Shown here: positions 23,158 to 32,598 of the stretch, piece after piece
How the letters are laid out: each line of letters begins with the position of its first letter
Position numbering within the stretch: the first letter of the stretch is position 1
Assembly (NCBI GenBank): GCA_030015575.1
Contig: CM057342.1
Coordinates: forward strand, 264,578,867-264,642,866
Length of the DNA stretch: 64,000 nt
Source of the DNA: Agapanthus africanus
Lineage: Eukaryota > Streptophyta > Magnoliopsida > Asparagales > Amaryllidaceae
Direction of reading: 5' to 3'
Translations under genes and position numbers: made by a program
Notes under the pieces: generated by a model
Databases searched by the model: none
What the model saw: the letters and a program-made list of their open reading frames with translations, nothing else
What the model was told of the DNA's origin: nothing

Positions 23158-24351
23158 TGCAACAAGCCGGGACTGTCCACCCCTATTCTGGTCTCTGGCA
23201 GTGACTCAGAAGATGAGGTCAATGCCGTATTTTCTGTACGTTCATCGATACAAGCTTTCGCTGGCAATGATTGGAGTTTGCAAATCACCATGGTTCTGCA
23301 AGATCATTATAAAGAGCTCGACGCACTTAATACCTACAGTGTGCAAGAACTGCAGACATTCTACGTCCCTCCCAGGCGAAAAGACGAAAAGGCGATCCTC
23401 TTTTATCAATCCATGGAAACCAAAGTGGAGAAAGGAGTTTGGCATGGTGCCGATTCGACACTTGACAGGCTCCAGCCCATCCGTCTGCCCAGATACTACA
23501 TAGAAGGATTAAAAAGGTTGTTGAAGCGTCAAGGTGTACCCTTCAAACAGACTGCTCGACAAGCTCAGTTCTACAACAGGATCTAGGACGTCCCCAAAAC
23601 TCAGCGAAAATTGCCCAACGGGAGAATGGAAACGATCGGGCTTGGATATGTTCAATCCAAGAAATGGGAGCGATTCCATGAATGCTACGTTATACATGAC
23701 TTTGATGAAGAAGGAGATGTTCTGTTAAAAGGAACTAACCCTGAACCAAAACGAGGTCCTGCCATGAAAATGCTAAGTCCGTCATTTGAAGAACAGATGG
23801 ACAAGCTAATAAGGGAAGCGGGTCAGAAGGTCCGGGATGTCTATAACCGTGAAATGGCCATTTACGAGAAAGCCAGGACGCAGAGCCTCCTTCAGCAGGC
23901 CGCAGAGAATGACAATGCTCTTCTTCGCCAACCCGTCATACAAAAGACCCGACGCAGAGGCAAAAATAAACCAAAGAACAGGAAAAACGTTCGACAGCAG
24001 CGTAGCGGGTCTGAGAAGCCACGCAATCGAGAATCAAGCAGCCGGGATCCGTCTCTTATAAAGAAAATGGGTCGAGCATATTCTTTTCCCCAAGATAAGA
24101 CAAGGAAGATATCCGACCTCGTCGTAAAACATCGGATGATTATGCTCCCGGAGTCCAAGCACCCCGAGCAAGCAGACAAGGTCTCTCACCCAGACTATTG
24201 CTCCTATCACCGAGCAATAGGACATCCTCTCGAAGACTGGTTCACCTTCAAGAACTGGCTTGAAGACCAGTATCAACTCGTAAGATTCGCTCTATCCAAC
24301 AGTTGAAGGGTAAGTCCTCCATGGAAGCATGAATCAAAAGCCACTTATGCG
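23158..24351 (+). pseudogene. Element C protease-RT linker with a third YCxYH module
   Basis: The protease frame continues through TAA 23155, TAG 23584 and TGA 24304. The linker carries YYIEGLKRLLKRQGVPFKQT, then MAIYEKARTQSLLQ, a basic stretch (about 23940-24020), YSFPQDKTRKISDL and YCSYHRAIGHPLEDWFTFKNWLED (about 24080-24270, quoted in parts as 20 or fewer residues: YCSYHRAIGHPLED, then FTFKNWLED). This is the best preserved of three copies of the module. Similar linkers are known between PR and RT in Tat elements; no function is established. Confidence 0.65.
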
Positions 24352-26521
24352 ATGAGAGTAGAACCAGATCAACATCGGTCTTGGAAACGATCCCGTACCT
24401 GTCACGCGATAACGCTGTCAGATGAAGAACCCGAGAATATATTCTTTGAAAATGATGAAGATGAGTTGGTCTCAGAATTTCCACCGGCGCCAAAAGAGCT
24501 GGAAGATGGGATACATACTACTGCAGATGACCTCAGAAAAATCAGCTTGGGAACGGCAAACGACCCACGGCCAACGTTCGTCAGTGAACTGTTGTCTGAA
24601 GAAAAGGTGACTACGCTCAAAGACGTGCTCATGCAGTATAAAGACTGTTTCGCATGGAACTATTACGAGATTCCCGGATTAGATCTAGAAATAGCCGTCC
24701 ACAAATTGGCGATATCTCCAGACGTCAAGCCGATCAAACAAGCACCGAGAAGAATGCGCCTCGAGCTTGAGATGAGCATCAACGCCGAGGTCAAGAAGCT
24801 AATTGACTCCAGCTTCATCCAAGAAGTTCAATACCCTGACTGGATTGCCAACATCGTCCCAGTGATGAAGAAAAATAGGACAGTGTGCATATGTGTGGAC
24901 TTTCGAGATCTCAACAAAACTTGCCCTAAGGACGACTTTCCAGTACCGGTCACTGAGCTGATGATAGATAATACATCCACTCATGAAATTTTCTCCTTCA
25001 TGGACGGCTCATCGGGATATAATCAGATAAAGATGCATCCCGACGACCAGAAGCATACCGCTTTCCGGACCCCCTTTGAGCATATTCTGCTACAAGGTGA
25101 TGCCTTTTGGTCTAAAGAACACTGGTGCCACCTATCAGAGGGCCATGGCGAAGATTTTTGATGACATCATACATGAAATCGTCGAATGCTATATTGACGA
25201 CCTCATAATTAAAAGCAAATCATACGAGGAACATTTAGAGCATCTGAAGACCGTGTTTCAGCGCCTTCGGAAATACAACTTGAAGATGAACCCTCTCAAA
25301 TATGCGTTCGGAATTTCCTCGGGTAAGTTCCTGGGATTCATCGTCCGACACAGAGGCATCGAGATAGACCCGTTGAAAATTAAGGCGATTATGGAAATGC
25401 CCCCGCCAAGAACTCTCAAGCAGCAGCGGTCTCTCCAAGGAAAGCTCTCGTACATCCGGCGATTTATAGCCAATCTTTCCGGCAAGTGTCGTCCTTACAG
25501 TCACCTAATGAAGAAGGGAACCTCGTTCGTCTGGGATCGCAAATGCCAAAGCGCACTGGACGAAATCAAGCAATACCTGCAGAATCCGCCAGTATTAGCT
25601 GCTCCCGTTAAAGGAAAACCTCTCGTCTTGTACACAACAGCCCTCGAAGGTTCTTTAGACGCACTGTGGGCACAAGAGAACGACCAAGGGAAGGAGAGAG
25701 CCCTCTACTATTTGAGTCGAGTTCTCCTGGGGGAAGAAAACAATTACTCCCCCATTGAAAAACACTGCCTGGCATTGATCTTCGCGATAACGAAACTCAG
25801 ACACTATGCGTTGGCACATGAGGTCCATCTCATATCAAAGGTGGATCCTCTCAAATATTTGATGTCAAAGGCCATATTAACGGAACGGCTCGCTAAGTGG
25901 GCCCTACTCTTAATGGAATTCTCGGTGACATACCGACCCCTCAAGGCAGTGAAAGGCCAAGTCATCGCCAACTTCCTCGCTGAGCATCCGATACCCGCCG
26001 ATTCTCCTTTGAACATCGAATTGCCCGACAAGCATGCGTTTGACATGATCGGCAGGGAGAGAAGAGAGAATGATACCCGGTGGGAACTATATTTCGATGG
26101 AGCATCTTCCATGAAGAAGCGCAAACAAAGCACCCCCATAATCAAATCTGGGGTGGGCCTTATCTTATTGACTCCACAAGGAGGGATAATGAGCTTTGCC
26201 TTCTCCTTAACAGAGCCGAGGACGAACAATGAAGCCGAATATGAAGCTTTGATAGCAGGTCTTGAGATCGCTGTCGACATGGGAATCGAGAACCTTCTTA
26301 TATACGGAGACTCCCAGCTGATCGTTAATCAAATAAACGGTGACCATCAAACGTGCAAGCCAGAACTGGTGAAGTACGGTGAGAGAGTGCAGCAACTACT
26401 GACTCAAATTCCTTCTTACACCCTAGAAAGCATACCGCGTGCGGAAAATAGCAAGGTGGATGCATTAGCCAAGCTCGCTAAAGAATTGGCTGACGTGAGG
26501 ATCGTTGTGCAAAGCCGTTGA
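24352..26521 (+). pseudogene. Element C reverse transcriptase, RNase H and second RNase H
   Basis: RT starts near 24560 and shows IKQAPRRMRLELEMSINAEV, VCVDF-type (CICVDFRDLNKTCPKDDFP), MDGSSGYNQIKMHPDDQKHT, and the active site ECYIDDLIIKS at about 25187. A one-base frameshift near 25080 breaks the frame between RTPF and IFCYKVMPFGLKN. The first RNase H has LVLYTTALEGSLDALWAQE, where the expected catalytic Asp (LYLAxSDxAV pattern) is not evident, a sign of a degenerate domain. A second RNase H (about 26080-26480) has LYFDGASS, TNNEAEYEALIAGL, IYGDSQLIVNQI and SKVDALAKLA, with all expected acidic residues. This dual arrangement is a Tat trait. It ends at TGA 26519. Confidence 0.9.
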
Positions 26522-27871
26522 GTTCTTGCACCGGCAGAAGTATCTCCAGAATCGTCCGAAGAAAAAGGAGCGACCGAGCAAATGGCCCTATAAATAAAAG
26601 ACCAGGAAAAGGCTAAGGATTAGAGAGAATTCTTTATAGACTACTCCAAATCCCGCCGAACGCCTGAAGATGCATCCTTAAGACATCAGCTCATGAAACG
26701 AGCTCTGTCTTTCTCCTTCATCAATGATACTCTGTATAAGAGATCATTTGATTCTCTATGGCTAAGATTCCTGGGGCCGGAAGAAGCAAAAAGAGTCGTC
26801 CAAGAAACTCACGATGGAATCTGCGGTTCTCATCAATCCGGGCCAAAAATGAAACTGAAGATTAAAAGGATGGGCTACTATTGGCCCACGATGATCCAAA
26901 ACTGCCTAGAATACGAGAAGCAGTTCCACTCGTGCCGAATTCACGGGGATTTTATCCACCAGCATCCAAATCCACTACATCCAACGGTGGCTAGCTGGCC
27001 ATTCGAAATGTGGGGAACTGATATAATCGGCCCCATTGAACCAGCATCGTCCAGAGGACATCGGTTCATACTGGCAACAACCGATTACTTCTCCAAGTAG
27101 GCAGAAGCAGTACCCCTAAGAGAAGTGGAGACGGAGAATATCTTCCATTTCTTCAAGACACACGTCATTTATCGGTTCGGCACTCCGTGACGGATTATCT
27201 CCGATAACGGGCCAGCCTATAGAAGCCACAAGATCAGCCGCTTCGCACAACAGCATAACATAGACTGGAGATACTCTTCGGTCTATAATCCCCGAGCTAA
27301 CGGTCTAACTGAGGCTTTCAATAAGACCTTGACGAAGATCATGAAAAAGACGGTGTCTCGAAATAAGAAGGACTGGCACGAGAGAATACATGAAGCTCTC
27401 TGGGCGTATCGAACTACGTTCAAAACGGCCACAAACACAACGCCGTATGCATTGGTATTCGGCACAGAAGCGGTACTCCCTCTCGAGATAGAGTTACCCT
27501 CTCTACAAGTGGCGGTTCACTACGAGCTAACAGACGAAGAAAATGCTCACTTTCGGCTTGAGGAGCTTGATGCCCTTGATGAAACCCGGCTCATGGCGCA
27601 ACAAAACCTGGAGGCTTACAAAGCAAAGATGACGCGCTCATACGAGAGATTGACTCGGCCGAGAACATTCCGCCAAGGCGAACTCGTGCTAGTGGTCAAG
27701 AGACCTATGACCCCTAATCGTGCCAAACGGGGAAAATTCGAGCCAAACTATGAAGGCCCGTACATCATAGACAAGGTCTACCATGGTGGAGCCTATCTAC
27801 TCATGGACATGCATGGTGAAAGACCTTTCAGGCCAATAAATGGTCGCTTCCTGAAAAAATACTACGCCTGA
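26522..27871 (+). pseudogene. Element C integrase
   Basis: It is in the same frame as RT after 25080. The zinc-binding region is THDGICGSHQSGPKM, then CLEYEKQFHSC (one expected Cys of the CxxC pair is replaced, EYEK). The core has WGTDIIGPIEP (first Asp), ISDNGPAYRS (second Asp) and NGLTEAFNKTL (Glu). The C-terminal part has FRQGELVLVVKRP and GPYIIDKVYHGGAYLL, ending LKKYYA at 27871. Stops are at 26519 (TGA), about 26591 (TAA), about 26621 (TAG), 27098 (TAG where SKWAEAVP is expected) and 27188 (TGA where GTPRRIIS is expected). All are explained by C-to-T or G-to-A changes. Confidence 0.88.
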
Positions 27872-27959
27872 CGAGTCACGACCTAGGTCAACGATAGATG
27901 ACGACGCCTATGTCCGCTCGCTATCTTCCTAAGCCCAAACTCTATAAGTAGTAGCCGAC

Positions 27960-28140
27960 AAATAGACCGAAACGTCCTTAAACTAACGATGGACCGAAAC
28001 GTCCTTAAACTAACAACGGACCGAAACGTCCTTAAACTAACAACGGACCGAAACGTCCTTAAACTAACGATGGACCACTATGTCCTAAAACTGGCTATTG
28101 ACTGAGACGTCGATAAACTACTACGGACTGCAGCATCCCA
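27960..28140 (+). repeat. 27-bp tandem repeat after integrase
   Basis: Four near-perfect units of GGACCGAAACGTCCTTAAAC plus seven bases are followed by two or three decayed units. The same theme forms the distal part of the LTR array (17700-17830), so LTR and internal spacer share a repeat. Confidence 0.85.
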
Positions 28141-28300
28141 AGGCTAACACAAAAAAAATATTAAAAAAAAGAAAGAAAATGGTATGTCCGTAAGCGAGAT
28201 GGGCATAGATGAAAACCCGAAAGCGCTCCGTGAGTAAAAACAGCAGGGCTACCGGCGAGTGTTGTGAAAACCCGAAAGGGCACAATCTTGTTAAAAGACA
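28141..28300 (+). other. Spacer before the hairpin cassettes
   Basis: A-rich sequence with two GAAAACCCGAAAG copies (28212 and 28266). No frame of note. Confidence 0.5.
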
Positions 28301-28518
28301 CTTGCAAGGTCCTCTCGACCTTGTGAGGTGAAAATACCTACGTGAGATCCTTACGACTCACAAGGGAGCAACACACTTAGGGATCCCCACAATTCCTAAG
28401 GAGAAATTACACTTACGAGATCCTCACGACTCGTAAGGAGAATTCCCTTTTGAGACCCTCACGGCTCACAGGGTTCAAAAGCCTTAAGCTACAGAGATCT
28501 GAACCTGTTCTTAAGCCA
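28301..28518 (+). repeat. Hairpin cassette 1 (about six stem-loops)
   Basis: Stem-loops in order are 28301-28311/28317-28327 (loop CTCTC), 28342-28346/28357-28361, 28376-28385/28391-28400 (loop CCCAC), 28412-28419/28430-28437 (CTTACGAG with CTCGTAAG), a TGAG/CTCA stem near 28450-28467, and a wider CTTAAG stem at 28483-28516. This is the most decayed copy; mismatches are mostly transitions that leave G-U pairs. Confidence 0.75.
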
Positions 28519-28647
28519 TCACAATCTCCAATGCTGCCCTACAAGCGGTTCAATGCTGACCCTTGTATACAATCCACGGGCACGAATAAACATTTCCCTA
28601 ACAAAGTCCCACCAGAGACTGGGGATATGCTCATATGGTAAAAGACA

Positions 28648-28863
28648 CTTGTAAGTCCTCTCGACTTATAAGGAGAAAATACTCTTGTAAGATCCTTACG
28701 ACTTATAAGAGACCATACACTTAAGAATCCTCACGATTCTTAAGGAGAAAATGCACCTACGAGATCCTCACGACTCGTAGGGAGAAATACCTTTATGAGA
28801 CCCTTACGGCTCATGAAGTCAAAAGCCTTAGTCGACAGGATCCTGACCCTGTTTACTAAGCCA
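28648..28863 (+). repeat. Hairpin cassette 2
   Basis: It has the same order as cassette 1. Stem 28648-28657/28663-28672 (CTTGTAAGTC with GACTTATAAG, one G-U pair), then 28684-28691/28702-28709, then 28720-28729/28735-28744 (CTTAAGAATC with GATTCTTAAG, perfect). Next is 28756-28763/28774-28781 (CCTACGAG with CTCGTAGG, perfect), then a TTTATGAG/CTCATGAA stem near 28793, and a wide GGCTTAGT-type stem ending ACTAAGCC at 28862. Confidence 0.8.
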
Positions 28864-28975
28864 CCTTTGTTCGACATCGATAAGGGCAAATGATGATTCG
28901 CTCCTGGCAATATCCCAGTTGTAGCGATACCGATGCCTAAATCGGTATCAAATCCTAAGCTCGCAGCAAAGCAAA

Positions 28976-29200
28976 TGCATATGAAATAGCCAAAATGATT
29001 GGGCAACTTGCAACAAAATCAGCAACTAGAAATGTATGCATGCAAAATAGCCGAAATGGTTGGGCAACCCGCAATAAAAAGTAGCGAGTAAATAAAACAA
29101 ATAGCCGAAATGATTGGACACCGTGAAAAATAGCCGAAATGATTGGGCAATCGCGACTTTCGCGATATAAAAGCTGAAATGATAGAGCATCGCGGAAAGA
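28976..29200 (+). repeat. Interspersed GCCGAAATGATTGGGCA repeat
   Basis: Five copies of a sequence of about 20 bases around GCCGAAATGATTGGGCA occur near 28989, 29050, 29104, 29130 and 29173 with unequal spacing. One copy is followed by a TCGCGA palindrome. No coding potential. Confidence 0.75.
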
Positions 29201-29467
29201 AAAATATATAAAATGAAACTTTTTGCCCTACAGGTGAGATCACATCAATCCCTGTATACAATCCAGGGGCACAAACAAAGAGGGAACCCTACCTTCCCAC
29301 CAGGCTCCATCAGAAAAAGAAGACAAATCTCGACGGTTCACAGACAACCTGGAGATCATCTCAACATTCGTCTCATTACAACAGACGCAACATCAGCAAA
29401 TCGAAGCCGCGGTAAAATTCCCAGTTCCATGACTCGGCGGCGCACAGTCAACCGAGAGTCAACCCCT

Positions 29468-30334
29468 CCTGGTCCCGTGGAACACGGCTAATGTCAATCC
29501 TGACCCTGTGGGAAACACCCAGAGCACCTCCTGGTCCTATGGAACACGGCTAATGTCAATCCTGACCCCATGGGAAGTGCCCAGAGCAAATCCTGGTTCC
29601 GTGGAACATGGCTAATGTCAATCCTGACCCCATGGGAAGCACCCAGAGTAAATCTTGGTCCCGTAGAACACGGCTAATGTCAATCCTGACCCCGTGGGAA
29701 GCTCCCAGAGCACCTCCTGGTCCCGTGGAACACGGCTAATGTCAATCCTGACCCCGTGGGAAGCGCCCAGAGCACCTCCTAGTCCCGTGGAACACGGATA
29801 ATGTCAATCTTGAACCTGTGGGAAGCGCCCAGAGCAAATCCTGGTCCCGTGGAACACGGCTAATGTCAATCCTGACCCCGTGGGAAGCGCCCAGAGCAAA
29901 TCCTGGTCCCGTGGAACACGGCTAATGTCAATCCTGACCCCATGGGAAGCGCCCAGAGCAAATCCTGGTCCCGTGGAACACGGCTAATGTCAATCCTGAC
30001 CCCATGGGAAGCGCCCAGAGCAAATCCTGGTCCCGTGGAACACGGCTAATGTCAATCCTGACCCTGTGGGAAGCGCCCAGAGCAAATCCGGGTCCCGTGG
30101 AACACGGCTAATGTCAATCCTGACCCCGTGGGAAGCGCCCAGAGCAAATCCCGGTCCCGTGGAACACGGCTAATGTCAATCCTGACCCATGGGAAGCGCC
30201 CAGAGCAAATCCTAGTCCCGTGGAATACGGCTAATGTCAATCTTGACCCCATGGGAAACGTCCAGAGGACCTCCTGGTCCCGTGGAACATGGCTAATGTC
30301 AATCCTGACCCCATGGGAAACGCCCAAAGCAACT
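29468..30334 (+). repeat. 62-bp tandem repeat array, about 14 copies
   Basis: The unit contains CCCGTGGAACACGG (a small CCGTG/CACGG hairpin), GCTAATGTCAATCCTGACC and GTGGGAAGCGCCCAGAGC. Copies in the middle (about 29830-30180) are nearly identical, while those at the edges diverge more. This is the pattern expected when unequal exchange or template slipping keeps the centre uniform. Confidence 0.92.
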
Positions 30335-30466
30335 CCTGACTCCATGAAATGCGGATAAAGTCAACCCCCTGACCCCGTGAAATGCGGATAAGGTCAACCC
30401 CTGATTCCGTGAAATGCGGATAAGGTCAACCCCTGACTCCGTGAAATGCAGATAAAGTCAACCCTC
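30333..30466 (+). repeat. 32-bp tandem repeat, four copies
   Basis: Units of CCGTGAAATGCGGATAAG(G/A)TCAACCC follow directly after the 62-bp array and share its CCGTG-A-rich start, so they are probably a shortened derivative of it. Confidence 0.8.
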
Positions 30467-30520
30467 GACTTTCCCGTCAAAGCAATTCTTTGATTCAGGA
30501 GCAAGCCAACTCATCAATCA

Positions 30521-30738
30521 CTTACGGGTCCTCTCGACTTGTAAGGAAGAAAATTCTCTTCTGAGATCCTTACGACTCTCAAAAGAAAACGCACTTAGGA
30601 ATCCTCACGATTCCTAAGGAGAAAATACACCTACGGGAACCTCTCGACCTGTAGGGAGAAAATTCTTTATGAGACCCTCACGGCTCATAAAGTTGAAAAG
30701 TCTTATGTGGCAGATCTTAACCATGTCTCCCAAGCCAT
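30521..30738 (+). repeat. Hairpin cassette 3
   Basis: Stems: 30521-30530/30536-30545 (CTTACGGGTC with GACTTGTAAG, two G-U pairs), a weak CTGAGATC stem near 30561, 30594-30603/30609-30618 (CTTAGGAATC with GATTCCTAAG, perfect), a CCTACGGG/CCTGTAGG stem near 30631-30655, 30665-30673/30684-30692 (CTTTATGAG with CTCATAAAG, perfect), and a decayed wide stem near 30700-30735. Confidence 0.8.
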
Positions 30739-30780
30739 CGTTGTTTCGCAGATCCACTCCAACAAGAAAGGAAACAATCA

Positions 30781-31000
30781 CTTACGAGTCCTCTCGACTC
30801 GTAAGCAAGAAAAACTCTCTTGTAAGATTCTTATAACTCCCAAGAGAAAATACACTTAAGAATCCTTACGATTCTTAAGGAGAAATTACACTTACGAGAT
30901 CCTCACGACTCGTAAGGGAGAAATACCTTTATGAGACCATCACGGCTCATAAAGTTGGAAAGCTTTAGGAGGCAGATCCGAACCTGACTCCTAAGCCATC
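30781..31000 (+). repeat. Hairpin cassette 4 (best preserved)
   Basis: Perfect stems at 30781-30790/30796-30805 (CTTACGAGTC with GACTCGTAAG), 30855-30864/30870-30879 (CTTAAGAATC with GATTCTTAAG), 30891-30898/30909-30916 (CTTACGAG with CTCGTAAG), 30927-30935/30946-30954 (CTTTATGAG with CTCATAAAG) and a wide stem 30965-30971/30988-30994 (TTAGGAG with CTCCTAA). The stem near 30814-30836 is imperfect. The loop cores CTCAC/CTCTC/CTTAC are nearly constant. Confidence 0.85.
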
Positions 31001-31203
31001 GCTGTCCTACAAGGAGATCAAAATAGATTATCCACAAAATGCATTTACTAAAAGGGACACACCACCATGAAGCAAAATGGGTATTTTATTCATGAATCAA
31101 AATAAATACAAAGTACAATTTATGAAAGAATCAGAATAAAAAAAATATACACTTATTCAGGAGTATGTACAAAAGAAGAATAAAAGGAAAAATGTACAAT
31201 TTT
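31001..31203 (-). other. 3' flank of the antisense gene
   Basis: AT-rich. On the minus strand it has AATAAA-type signals (for example at about 31086-31091 and 31104-31109) downstream of the final stop codon, suitable as poly(A) signals for the antisense transcript. Confidence 0.5.
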
Positions 31204-32598
31204 TCAAGCCGGCGGACGATTTAATAGATTTTCCAATTCATCCTTTTTCCGCTGTGCCTCGGCTTCATGATTCATTATCGCTAAGAGACGGGCCTCTGCT
31301 TAAGACTGCTGGGCCTGGTACGAGGCAAGCCGACTTTCAAGCTCCTTTTCGGTAACTTTATGAGCTACGACCATTTCGCGAGTGAAAATGACGGCTTTAT
31401 CAATAGTTACCACCTCCCTGATAGTTTCTTAAAGCACCCGCCAAAGTTCATACGCCCGAGTGGCCTTGGCCGTAAGATTAGCTTGAAGTTCCCCTAGCGC
31501 AGTTGAAGCTAGCTTCCCCTCTGAAAATTTCCGGCTGAGCCTCTTCCCGCATGACAGCATATTTGCAGCGCACCGTTCTATTAGCCCCCGCAAGCTCGCC
31601 TTTGCAGCCACAACCTCTGAAGGAAGACGCGAGCACTCAAGGCTATGTAAGCAAGCCTCCACCCGACGACAAAACTCAACCCAGACTTGCACCAATGTTT
31701 CGCTATGGTAAGCAGCAAGAAAGGGGAGAGAACTATTGGCTTTGATCGTGATTGAACTACCAGCACGAAGGTCTTCGATCAGAGCTGACAAAGAGTGAAA
31801 GCTTAGCTTTGCCATCAATTCCGAGGCACATAGAGCATAGGGGCCGGGTGGCATGACGATGCGAGATTCCAGCGTGGTAAGAACTGGCAAAGCTGTTAAG
31901 ATTCATAAAAAAAATCAGCGAGACTTGCAAGCAAAGAACAGGTGGAACAACGTCGAAACTTTACTTACCCATAGTCATGCAAGGAGGGTCTGAAGGATCC
32001 CCAGGCCCGTCAAGAATCTCAACTTCGTTATCGGCTTTCAGAACTGCAGAAGACATCAGTATCGTTATATGAAATAATAATAATGTCATAAGGAGAAGGC
32101 AAATAACACTAACCTTGCCCGGAAGAGAGGATGATGCGTTGAGGGGATATCGCCTGCGGAGTGGCCATCTCTAGCAAACACTGAAAGGATTTTCTGGGAG
32201 ACAGATCAGCGATAGATGTCGCCAACCCGCGCAATTCTGAAAAGACAGAAAGGTTTAGATAATGGAGAGATTATTAAAATAAAATATAGAAGGCTACTTT
32301 CGATACTCCTCCCGCATTGAACTGGAGGGATAGCAGCTTCGGCGGCCTCTTCCATACCCTCAGGCACATCATCGGAGACGTGAGCCGGTATAACAACTTC
32401 CAATTGAGGAGCAGTGGCCACCGCTGCAGGCTCCAATGAAAGGACAGTAGCCTCGACTACTTGTCCCATAGTCTCCGGGCCGTCTCCAGAAAGATCCATT
32501 GAATTCGCGGCCAATGAAGATGCCTCCTCCGGGAGAGCAAACACCGGGGGAACGAATGGGAGCTCCGTAGCAGGAAGAACAGCTGTATCGACCCCCTC

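Noticed and set aside
28301..31000. CRISPR array
   Set aside because: Plant nuclear context, no identical direct repeats with unique spacers; units are hairpins with varying arms and fixed loops.
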